A stretch of 64,000 nucleotides of DNA from an uncultured Haliea sp. (lineage in GTDB: Bacteria; Pseudomonadota; Gammaproteobacteria; Pseudomonadales; Halieaceae). Positions 50,873 through 59,019 of this stretch are shown here, piece after piece. The translations under genes were made by a program, and so were the position numbers. The stretch covers positions 1 through 64,000 of the forward strand of contig CAMYIZ010000004.1 of the NCBI GenBank assembly GCA_947258585.1. Direction: 5' to 3'. The notes below the pieces were generated by a model. That model had not been told where the DNA came from, ran no database searches, and worked only from the letters and a program-made list of their open reading frames with translations. Numbering within the stretch: position 1 is the first letter of the stretch; each line of letters begins with the position of its first letter.

Positions 50873-52660
50873 GTGCGGGCCGACACGCCCGAAACCCTGA
50901 CTCTCCTAATCTTGCACCGCCATGGCAGAAACGCAAGCAAATTGTCGATCCCACCCGACCGGGGCGCCAATTCTGCTAGACTGGTCGCCTACCTCAACAG
51001 GAAGCCCGTTTTGCAGCGTGCCACTCACAGCAATTCCCGCGAGCCCCGCAACGCGGGGCGACTCTTCAGCCTGGCACTCTGGTCATTGCTCCTGGCCCCG
51101 GCGCTGGTGCAGGCTGAAGAACCGGCAACGCAGACTGGACTCACGGCCCCGGCGGAGACCGGCAGCGAGCCGGACGCCGCGGCAGCGACCGGGGCGAATC
51201 GCGCGATAGCGCCGGAGCCTGAACCAAAGCCGGAGCCAGAGACAGAGCCGGAACCGGAACCGGAACAGGAGCCAGAGCCAGAGCCAGAGCCAGAGCAAGA
51301 GCAAGAGCAAGAGCCAGAACCAGAGCCAGAGCCAGAGCCGGCAACGGAAGCGGCAACGGAAGCGGGTGATGTTGCCGCGAGCGCGGGGGAGGAAGAGGCT
51401 GGTGAGGCGGAACGGGCAGCACTACCCAAGGCCCGCAACATGCCCCTGGACGAACCGATCACGTCCGTCGCCACGCCCGAACCCGCCACGACCCGGGAGC
51501 AGCAAGTTGGCCGCAACCTGGTGCTGCTGGGCACCGAGGTGCCGCCCAGAACCTCGACCCGGCTGTCCTGGGCGCCCAAGCAATCCTTCGAGGGCATCTA
51601 CATCGCCACGCCGGTGCTCGTGGTCAACGGGGTCGAACCGGGCCCCACCCTGTGCCTCACCGCGGCCTTGCACGGCGACGAACTCAACGGGATCGAAACC
51701 GTTCGCCGGGTGCTCTACAACCTGGACCCGGGCAAACTCAAGGGCGCGGTGATCGGCGTACCCATCGTCAACCTGCAGGGTTTCCACGCCGGCTCACGCT
51801 ACCTCAGCGACCGCCGCGATCTCAATCGCTACTTCCCGGGCGACCCGGATGGCAGCTCGGCCTCGCGCCTGGCCTATTCCTTCTTTCACGAGGTTATTGC
51901 CCACTGCAGTGCCTTGGTCGACCTGCACACCGGGTCGTTCTATCGCACCAACCTGCCGCAATTACGCGGAGACCTGCGCGACCCGAAAGTGCTGGAGCTG
52001 ACCAAGGGCTTCGGCTCTACCGTGGTGGTGCACAGTGAGGGCACCTCGGGCACCCTGCGGCGCTCGGCAGTCGAAGCCGGCATCCCCGCCGTCACCATGG
52101 AGGCAGGCGGCCCCTCGGTGCTCGACGAGGAGAGCGTCAGTCACAGTGTGAAGGGTGTCCGCACCCTGCTGAACCACCTCGGGATGACCGCCCGTTTCAG
52201 CCTCTGGGGCGATCCGGAGCCGGTGTACTACAACTCGGTCTGGCAGCGGGCGCCGGTGGGCGGGATTGTCTTCAGCCGCGTCACGCTGGGGCAGACGGTG
52301 AAGAAAGGCGATGTCCTTGGCACCGTCACCAATCCCATCACCAACGTCCGCACCCGGATTGTCTCCAGTTACAACGGCCGGATTATCGGCATGGCCCTGA
52401 ACCAGGTCGTCCAGCCGGGCTTTGCCACGCACCATATCGGCATCGCCGCGGGCAAGGGCAAGGTCAGCGCGCCGGCCGCTGTCGCTGGCGACCAGGGTAT
52501 TGCCAGCGAGCCCGCCGCGGGCCACGACGGTGGTGACAATGGCTCCAGGGAACAGACTGCAGCAGGGGGATCATCCGCCGCCGCCACGGTGGTCGAGGAG
52601 AGCCACACCCAGCCGCTGGAAGAACCCGAGGATGAAGACAGCGAACTGGCCGAGGACTAG
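50873..52660 (+). CDS. Succinylglutamate desuccinylase/aspartoacylase (M14-like zinc hydrolase) family protein with Glu-Pro-rich N-terminal linker
   Basis: [25 protein letters not shown] (HxxE), [20 protein letters not shown]-terminal half [46 protein letters not shown]. True start may be the TTG at 51011, before [18 protein letters not shown]. Confidence 0.82.
   Translation: MRADTPETLTLLILHRHGRNASKLSIPPDRGANSARLVAYLNRKPVLQRATHSNSREPRNAGRLFSLALWSLLLAPALVQAEEPATQTGLTAPAETGSEPDAAAATGANRAIAPEPEPKPEPETEPEPEPEQEPEPEPEPEQEQEQEPEPEPEPEPATEAATEAGDVAASAGEEEAGEAERAALPKARNMPLDEPITSVATPEPATTREQQVGRNLVLLGTEVPPRTSTRLSWAPKQSFEGIYIATPVLVVNGVEPGPTLCLTAALHGDELNGIETVRRVLYNLDPGKLKGAVIGVPIVNLQGFHAGSRYLSDRRDLNRYFPGDPDGSSASRLAYSFFHEVIAHCSALVDLHTGSFYRTNLPQLRGDLRDPKVLELTKGFGSTVVVHSEGTSGTLRRSAVEAGIPAVTMEAGGPSVLDEESVSHSVKGVRTLLNHLGMTARFSLWGDPEPVYYNSVWQRAPVGGIVFSRVTLGQTVKKGDVLGTVTNPITNVRTRIVSSYNGRIIGMALNQVVQPGFATHHIGIAAGKGKVSAPAAVAGDQGIASEPAAGHDGGDNGSREQTAAGGSSAAATVVEESHTQPLEEPEDEDSELAED
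51212..51363 (+). repeat. In-frame 6-bp-type GAGCCA/GAGCAA repeat encoding (E-P/Q)n
   Basis: gagccagagccagagccagagccagagcaagagcaagagcaagagccagaaccagag... encodes [43 protein letters not shown]. Confidence 0.9.
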
Positions 52661-53853
52661 CCTCGCGGGCCGCGGGTCACAAACTGTCCGCGTTCATCCA
52701 CTTCCAGCAACAGGCGCCGTCCCGCCAACAGCGCGAGACCTATGGACACCGCCACCACCGCAGTCAGGACCATCCAGATCCCGGTCAGGGAAACATTGAG
52801 CTGCAGCATGATACCCACCCCGAGCGGGCCCAGCGCGGCCAGACAGTAGCCTATCCCCTGGGTCATGCCGGACAGCTGACCGGCCACCGCCGGCGTGGCG
52901 CTACGCAGTACCAGCAGGGTCAGGGCCAGGCTGAAACTGCCTCCCTGGCCGATACCCAGGGCCACGACGCCGGGCCAGCCCAGCACCGCGGGCCCCTGTA
53001 GCAAACAGTAAAATCCCACGGCAATCAGCAGCAGCAGGATGACCAGGGCCGGACGCTGGTCACGGCCCAGGCGCGCCAACCACGGTGCCGCCAGGGCCGC
53101 GAACAGTTGCACAAACACCGATGCTCCGAGCAACAGCCCGGCTTCGGCCTCACCGACCCCGCGGCGCTGCAGCAGCACTGGCAGCCAGCCGAATACGATG
53201 TAGGCCAGGGAGGACTGGGCGCCCATCAACAGGGTCACCTGCCAGGCCAGAGGCGAACGCAGCAGACCGCGTCCGGGCCGCACCTGCTGCCGCACCACCC
53301 GGTCCGGGACCGGATGCGGCGCGCTCAGGCGCCAGCAAACCAGGGTCAGCAATGCCAGCAAGGACCAACTGCCCAGGCTGCGCTGCCAACTGCCCAACCA
53401 CTCGGCCAGGGGAATGCTCAGGCCCGCGCCCAGCGCGCCACCCAGGCACAGTGCCATGGTGTACACCCCGGTCATCAGGTCCGCACCCCGGGGCAGATCG
53501 CGCTTCACCAGCACCGGCAGCACCGTGCCGGCGATGCCGATCGCCGCACCCACCAGGGCAGTGCCGGCGAACAGGGGCCAGACACTGGCGCTCGCCCGCA
53601 GCGCCAGCGCCGCGGCCAGCAGCAACAGGGCCAGCGACAGGGTGCGCTCGAGACCGATACGCCGCGACAGCCAGGGCGCCAGCGGCGCGAACAGGCCCAG
53701 GCACAGCACCGGCAGGGTGGTCAGGGCGCCGATGGCGGCGGCCGGCAAGCCGGTCTCCGCCTGCACCCGGGCGAGCAACGGCGCCAGGGAGGACAGTGCC
53801 GGCCGCAGGTTCAGGCCCACCAGCACCAGCAACACGATCAGGCCCGGGCGCAC
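52657..53853 (-). CDS. MFS transporter (CynX/NimT-like)
   Basis: GLIVLLVLVGLNLRPALSSLAPLLARVQAETGLPAAAIGALTTLPVLCLGLFAPLAPWLSRRIGLERTL; 12-TM-like composition. Confidence 0.88.
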   Translation of the reverse strand: MRPGLIVLLVLVGLNLRPALSSLAPLLARVQAETGLPAAAIGALTTLPVLCLGLFAPLAPWLSRRIGLERTLSLALLLLAAALALRASASVWPLFAGTALVGAAIGIAGTVLPVLVKRDLPRGADLMTGVYTMALCLGGALGAGLSIPLAEWLGSWQRSLGSWSLLALLTLVCWRLSAPHPVPDRVVRQQVRPGRGLLRSPLAWQVTLLMGAQSSLAYIVFGWLPVLLQRRGVGEAEAGLLLGASVFVQLFAALAAPWLARLGRDQRPALVILLLLIAVGFYCLLQGPAVLGWPGVVALGIGQGGSFSLALTLLVLRSATPAVAGQLSGMTQGIGYCLAALGPLGVGIMLQLNVSLTGIWMVLTAVVAVSIGLALLAGRRLLLEVDERGQFVTRGPRG

Positions 53854-53882
53854 TACCGCCGCTTCCCCACTGACATACCGGC

Positions 53883-55184
53883 CTAATCCTCGATCAGGGA
53901 ACGTGCAATGACGTTGCTGGCGGGCTGCAGCAGGTACTGCAGCAGCGTGCGGGTGCCGGTGCTGACCAGCACCTCGGCGGGCATGCCCGGCAGCAGGCGC
54001 ACGTGCGGCATGCGCGCCAGGCTCGCCGGATCCACCTCCACTTGCGCCAGGAAGTAGGGCTCGCCGCCAGAGTCCCGCACCAGGCGGTCGGCCGAGATAG
54101 TGATGATCGTACCCTCGGCAACCAGGGTAGTGGCACTCTTGAACGCGCTGAAGCGGATCCGGGCGCGGTCGCCGGTCCGAACCCGGTCGATATCCAGCGG
54201 CGATATCTCCGCATCGATCACCAGTTGCAACTGTTGCGGAACAATGTCCATCAACGGCGTACCCGGCCGCACTACCCCACCCACGGTGTGCACCGCGAGA
54301 CCCAGTACGACACCGCTGACCGGCGCCCGGATGATGCTCCGGGCCAGTCTGTCCTCCAGTGCCCGCAGGCGTTCGCCCAAATCGTAGAGGCGGGCCTGCA
54401 CGGTCTCCAGCTCGTCCACGATCTCGGTGTGGCGGTGCCGGTCCAGCTGGATCATCTGCAGGCGGGTCTCGCCGATACGGATGTCGTTTCCGGAAATGCG
54501 CGACAGCGCCTCGGCATTCTCGCCGACCAGGCTGGCCTGCTCCCGCTCCAGCTCTGTGAGCCGCTGCTTGCCGGTGAAACCCTGTTCCTGCAGCCGCCGC
54601 AGATCGCCAATCTCGGATTCAAAGGATTGCAGCAGACGCGCATTGCTGGCGCGTACCGCGCGAATCCCCTCATTCTGGGAGTTGAGCTGGTCAATACGTT
54701 GCTCCAGCACCTCGCGCTCGCCCGCGGTGGCTGCGCGGCGGGCGTTGAAGACCGCGTTCTGGCTGGCGATCGCCGCGTCCACACGGGAATCCTGCAAACC
54801 GTGGAATTCGGCTGGATAGACCACCGCGTCCAGGTTGTCACGCTCCGCCAGCAAGCGGGCTTCGAGGGCCTGCAGACTGGCGTACTGTCCCCGCAGCATG
54901 GAGCGCTCCGCCTCCAGCTGGGTGCTGTCGAGGCGCACCAGCGGGTCACCGGCCTGGACGCTGCTGCCCTCGGCCACCAGAATCTCCTCCACAATCCCGC
55001 CCTCCAGGTGCTGCAGGGTCTTGCGGGAATCCTTCACCGTCACCACGCCCGGCGCCAGCGCCGCGCTCTCCAGCGGCGCCAGGGCGGCCCAGCCACCGAA
55101 AACGCCGAAGGTCAGCACCACCACCAGTGTGCCCAGCAGCCGGTAGCGACGGTCGGAACTGTCCGGGGCCGCGATCGTGGTCAT
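53883..55184 (-). CDS. Type I secretion periplasmic adaptor (HlyD/PrtE family)
   Basis: GWAALAPLESAALAPGVVTVKDSRKTLQHLEGGIVEEILVAEGSSVQAGDPLVRLDSTQLEAE; IIRAPVSGVVLGLAVHTVGGVVRPGTPLMDIVPQ; PGMPAEVLVSTGTRTLLQYLLQP. Confidence 0.94.
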   Translation of the reverse strand: MTTIAAPDSSDRRYRLLGTLVVVLTFGVFGGWAALAPLESAALAPGVVTVKDSRKTLQHLEGGIVEEILVAEGSSVQAGDPLVRLDSTQLEAERSMLRGQYASLQALEARLLAERDNLDAVVYPAEFHGLQDSRVDAAIASQNAVFNARRAATAGEREVLEQRIDQLNSQNEGIRAVRASNARLLQSFESEIGDLRRLQEQGFTGKQRLTELEREQASLVGENAEALSRISGNDIRIGETRLQMIQLDRHRHTEIVDELETVQARLYDLGERLRALEDRLARSIIRAPVSGVVLGLAVHTVGGVVRPGTPLMDIVPQQLQLVIDAEISPLDIDRVRTGDRARIRFSAFKSATTLVAEGTIITISADRLVRDSGGEPYFLAQVEVDPASLARMPHVRLLPGMPAEVLVSTGTRTLLQYLLQPASNVIARSLIED

Positions 55185-56917
55185 GCCGTACCCGGCCCCG
55201 GCGCCACCGCCGGTCGCTGGGCCTGCGCCTGCTTGCGCCCGGCCTCCATCCGCTGCAGGACTTCGGCCTTGGGGCCATAGGCAACGATCGCGCCCTCACG
55301 CATCACCAGCAACTTGTCGACCGCCGCCAGGATGGTGTTGCGGTGGGAGATGACAATGATGGTCGCGCCGCGCTGCTTCTCCGCCTGCAGCGCGGTGATC
55401 AGCGCCCGCTCGCCCTCGTCGTCGAGATTGGAATTGGGCTCGTCCAGCACCAGCAGCTGGGGGCTGCCGTATAGCGCGCGGGCGAGGGCGAGACGCTGGC
55501 GCTGGCCCGCGGAGAGGGCACTGCCCGCATCGCCAATCTCCATGTCATAGCCCAGCGGCAGGCGCAGGATCGCCTCATGCACACTGGCCAGCCTGGCAGC
55601 GGCCACCACCCGGGTGGGATCCACCTCGCCAAAGCGGGCAATGTTGGCGCTCACAGTACCGGCAAACAATTCCACATCCTGGGGCAGGTAGCCAATATGG
55701 GGCCCGAGTTCCGCCCGGTCCCAGCTGAACACCTCGGCGCCGTCCAGGCGCATCTTGCCCGAGGTGGTGGGCCAGATGCCGAGAATGGCGCGGACCAGGG
55801 ATGTCTTGCCAGACGCGCTGGGCCCGATGATGGCGACCGCGTCTCCCCGGTCGATGCGGAAGTTGGCATTGCGCACCACAGTGAACCGCTTGCCGGGCGG
55901 CGCCAGAGAGACATTCTCCGCCGTGACGACCCCCTCCGGGGCGGGGAGCGACATCCGCTCGCGGCGCGGCGGGATACGCTCCAGTGAGGCCTGCAGGCGC
56001 CGGTACTGAAGACGCGCCTGCACCCACTGCCGCCAGCCGCCAATCAGCATGTCGACCGGCGCCAGCGCCCTGCCGAGGAGGATCGACCCCGCTATCATGA
56101 CCCCGGGCGTCACCCGCTGCTCAATCACCAGCCAGGCCCCGAGACCCAGCACCATGGACTGCACAGCCAGCCGGAAAACCCGGGAAACAGAGCCCAGCGC
56201 GCTGCTCCGCGCCGCTGCCCTGGCATGGCTACCCAGCAGGCGGAAGTGGCGCTGCTGCCAGTGGCGACGAATGTCCGCCAGCATGCCCATGGACTCCACC
56301 ACCTCGGCATTGCGCAGATTCCTGGCGACAAAGGCGTTGCTCTCCGCAGTCGCATCGCTGAGCTCCTCCATCGGCTGGCGGCTGACCCTTGCATTGAGCA
56401 GGGCGAGCCCCATCAGCACCGCCGCGGAGAGCAATCCCACCAGCCCGAACAGCGGGTGCAGCAGATACATCACCAGCAGGTAGACGGGTAACCAGGGGAC
56501 ATCAAACAGGGCGACGGGGCCGGGGCCGGCAAGGTACTGGCGCAGTCCGGAAAGGTCTGCCAGCGCCTGCCCCTGGGCCTCGCGGCCGCCGCTGTAGAGT
56601 GCCTCGCGAAAGGCCACATCAAACACCCGGTCATCCAGCGCCAGCTCAAGCCTGAGGCCCAGGCGCAACAATATCTGCGCCCGCACCCACTCCAGCGCGC
56701 CGATGGTCAGGAACAGGAACAGAAGGACGACAGTCAGCATCAGCAGCGTGGGCAGGCTGCCGCTGGTGATGACGCGGTCGTACACCTGCAACATGTAGAT
56801 CGCGGGTGCCAGCAACAGCAGGTTGATACAGAGGCTGAACAGCGCCAGCGCCAGCAGCGAGGGGCGGAATCCTGCCAGTGCCTGGGACAGCTCGGAACCT
56901 GGGCCGGAGGTGCTCAC
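55181..56917 (-). CDS. Type I secretion ABC transporter permease/ATPase (PrtD/HlyB-like)
   Basis: AIYMLQVYDRVITSGSLPTLLMLT; Walker A GPSASGKTSL; signature LSAGQRQRLALARALYGSPQLLVLDEPNSNLDDEGE. Confidence 0.94.
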   Translation of the reverse strand: MSTSGPGSELSQALAGFRPSLLALALFSLCINLLLLAPAIYMLQVYDRVITSGSLPTLLMLTVVLLFLFLTIGALEWVRAQILLRLGLRLELALDDRVFDVAFREALYSGGREAQGQALADLSGLRQYLAGPGPVALFDVPWLPVYLLVMYLLHPLFGLVGLLSAAVLMGLALLNARVSRQPMEELSDATAESNAFVARNLRNAEVVESMGMLADIRRHWQQRHFRLLGSHARAAARSSALGSVSRVFRLAVQSMVLGLGAWLVIEQRVTPGVMIAGSILLGRALAPVDMLIGGWRQWVQARLQYRRLQASLERIPPRRERMSLPAPEGVVTAENVSLAPPGKRFTVVRNANFRIDRGDAVAIIGPSASGKTSLVRAILGIWPTTSGKMRLDGAEVFSWDRAELGPHIGYLPQDVELFAGTVSANIARFGEVDPTRVVAAARLASVHEAILRLPLGYDMEIGDAGSALSAGQRQRLALARALYGSPQLLVLDEPNSNLDDEGERALITALQAEKQRGATIIVISHRNTILAAVDKLLVMREGAIVAYGPKAEVLQRMEAGRKQAQAQRPAVAPGPGTA

Positions 56918-56962
56918 ATCAGGCGATCGCCAGCCCGGACCCTGGCCCGACAGAAACCATAG

Positions 56963-58972
56963 CTACCCCTCAAGCACCAGGAATTCATCGTTGAGCCAGA
57001 AGTCATACTGGCTCTCATCGAAGATGAAGATACCCGTGCCACCGCTCGCCGCGAGCGGATTATACAGGTCAGTGACATCATCGAGACCGGCGCTGCCAAA
57101 AAGGTTGGGCCGCACAAAAAACGCCATGTCGCTCCCGAGGTCAAAGCCACCGTTGCGGTCGGCATCGATATAGGCAATGAACTCCTCGCCGTCAGAATTC
57201 GTGTACTCGACATGCATGGCGCGGTAAACCGGGTTGTCGGGATCACGATCGTCGAAAAAGAAATTACTGGTGTCCTCTGTGGACCCCTGGAGCAGGCGGT
57301 CGAGAAGGTAGTCGAAGTCCGCATTGTTGAACAGGATATCTTCCACTGCGACCTCGGTGCCCGCCACGGTCGCGACAGCGCCCTGGTCATCGAGGATCTC
57401 GCGCGTATCCGCACCGCCATCCCCGACCAGGAAATCAGTCAGCCCCAGCGCAGTAAGATCAAACTTGTCCTGGCCGCCGATGGGGCCGGGAGGCTCGTCA
57501 CCGGAAAACACGAAGGGCTGCAGCGCCAAACCCTGGAAGATATCGTATGCCGCACCCTGGGACTGGTCCGCCGACTGGTACACCACTTCAAAGGAGCCAT
57601 CGAAGGAGCGTTCCTGGTTCAGGTCAAAAACCGTCTGGTCCAGCCCCTGCTGGTCACCGGGCGCTGTGATCGACTGCTCCACCATGAAGATGACGTTGCC
57701 TGTGCCCAGCGTGGCGCCGACATCTTCAACGGAGAAAAACTCGACCTGTTCACCCAGGTTAATCGTGACGTTGAACAAGGCTTCGCCGAGATTGCCCGTC
57801 GCCTGCGCCACGTCCAGCAGCAGGGAACCCTGGGTCAACATGGCATCAGTGACCGAATGTGCCAGCAGATCCTCCCCCGGCGTGAAATCCATTATCCGGT
57901 TGGTACCCGCCTGCCCATTGGAGACATCAGTGCCGGTATTGACGGTGACAAAGCCGCCCTCCCCCTCCACCCGGGTGACGATGTCGTAGTCATTGGCAAA
58001 CACAAACCGGTCCAGTCCGGCGCCACCCGTCAGTTCGTGATTGCCAGGGCTGCCGTACAGCCTGTCGTCACCCTCCCCACCGTCCAGAGTGCTGTCGCCA
58101 GCTTCGATGCCAATACCGCCGAAAAGGGTGTCATTGCCCGCGCCCCCCAGCAGGGTGTCGGCGCCAAAGCCGCCGAAAAGTTCGTCGTTGCCATCGCCCC
58201 CGTCGAGCAGGTTGTCGCCGTTCTCGCCGAACAGGCTGTCTATTCCGCCGCCGCCCAGCAAGTCAGCATCCCTGGAGCCGCCGTACAGCACATCCCGCCC
58301 GGAACCGCCGGTGACATGCGCGTTGTCTGCGCCGCCATAGAATATGTTGTTGCCCTCTCCCAGCACATAGGTATTGCTGCCGAAGTAGGACAGCTCATCA
58401 AAGAACGAGGTGCCATAGATGACAGTGTCACCATCGTTGCCAACAATGGTGTAGCCGGCGGGGCTTTCAACCGTATCACCGGGGGCAATAGTGTCGAGAT
58501 AGACCTCCAGCGGCCCTTCACCCAGGGCGGAAAAATCGAAGGTGCGCAGCGTATCGTCGAAGCTCAGTGAGTTCTCGAAGGCATCGCCGATCCCACCCTC
58601 GAAAATGTAGAAAGAGGGGGTGAAATCCGTCACCTCGGCAATGGTCTCCGGGCTCAAGAACAGTGTTTCAAAGCCCGCAAACGAGAGTGGATCGCCCGGT
58701 CCGGTACCGTAGGAGAACACGTTGAAGGCACCGACGGTGATGCCGCTGCCAGCCGCACCCAGGCCCAGGGCCGTGAGCCCGCCTGTACCCGTTTGCGGAT
58801 CGAAGCCCGGCAGCCCGGCCTGGGTGATCCTGGACACGTCCAGGCTGTCGATCTGGTAGGGCCGGCCCAACAGCGTGGTCAAGGTCGCCGACAGGGCCGC
58901 CAGATCGATGTTCTCGGTTATCGAGAATCCTACCGAGCCAAAGGCGGAATCAGAAAGCTTTAAAGATGGCAT
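56963..58972 (-). CDS. RTX (hemolysin-type Ca-binding) repeat protein, likely type I secretion substrate
   Basis: Nonapeptide-like GGSGRDVLYGGSRDADLLGGGGIDSLFGENGDNLLDGGDGNDELFGGFGADTLLGGAGNDTLFGG; adjacent T1SS genes. Confidence 0.85.
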   Translation of the reverse strand: MPSLKLSDSAFGSVGFSITENIDLAALSATLTTLLGRPYQIDSLDVSRITQAGLPGFDPQTGTGGLTALGLGAAGSGITVGAFNVFSYGTGPGDPLSFAGFETLFLSPETIAEVTDFTPSFYIFEGGIGDAFENSLSFDDTLRTFDFSALGEGPLEVYLDTIAPGDTVESPAGYTIVGNDGDTVIYGTSFFDELSYFGSNTYVLGEGNNIFYGGADNAHVTGGSGRDVLYGGSRDADLLGGGGIDSLFGENGDNLLDGGDGNDELFGGFGADTLLGGAGNDTLFGGIGIEAGDSTLDGGEGDDRLYGSPGNHELTGGAGLDRFVFANDYDIVTRVEGEGGFVTVNTGTDVSNGQAGTNRIMDFTPGEDLLAHSVTDAMLTQGSLLLDVAQATGNLGEALFNVTINLGEQVEFFSVEDVGATLGTGNVIFMVEQSITAPGDQQGLDQTVFDLNQERSFDGSFEVVYQSADQSQGAAYDIFQGLALQPFVFSGDEPPGPIGGQDKFDLTALGLTDFLVGDGGADTREILDDQGAVATVAGTEVAVEDILFNNADFDYLLDRLLQGSTEDTSNFFFDDRDPDNPVYRAMHVEYTNSDGEEFIAYIDADRNGGFDLGSDMAFFVRPNLFGSAGLDDVTDLYNPLAASGGTGIFIFDESQYDFWLNDEFLVLEG
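58000..58366 (-). repeat. RTX repeat block within the secreted protein
   Basis: About a dozen GGxGxDxLxGG-type units between approx. aa 203 and 324. Confidence 0.8.
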
Positions 58973-59019
58973 AGGCCTGTCCTGTCAATGCTGTAGTTTA
59001 TGGGACACCGCGCCCCGCG

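Noticed and set aside
51212-51363. Possible CRISPR-like array
   Set aside because: Units are about 6 bp with no spacers, and in frame with a coding sequence; it is protein low complexity.
51083-51422. Leu-rich or Ala-Leu-rich minus-strand ORFs that look like repetitive membrane peptides
   Set aside because: Artefact of translating the GAGCCA repeat in other frames.
57212-58570. Plus-strand 452-aa ORF
   Set aside because: Antisense to the RTX repeat protein; apparent repetitiveness just mirrors the RTX repeats.
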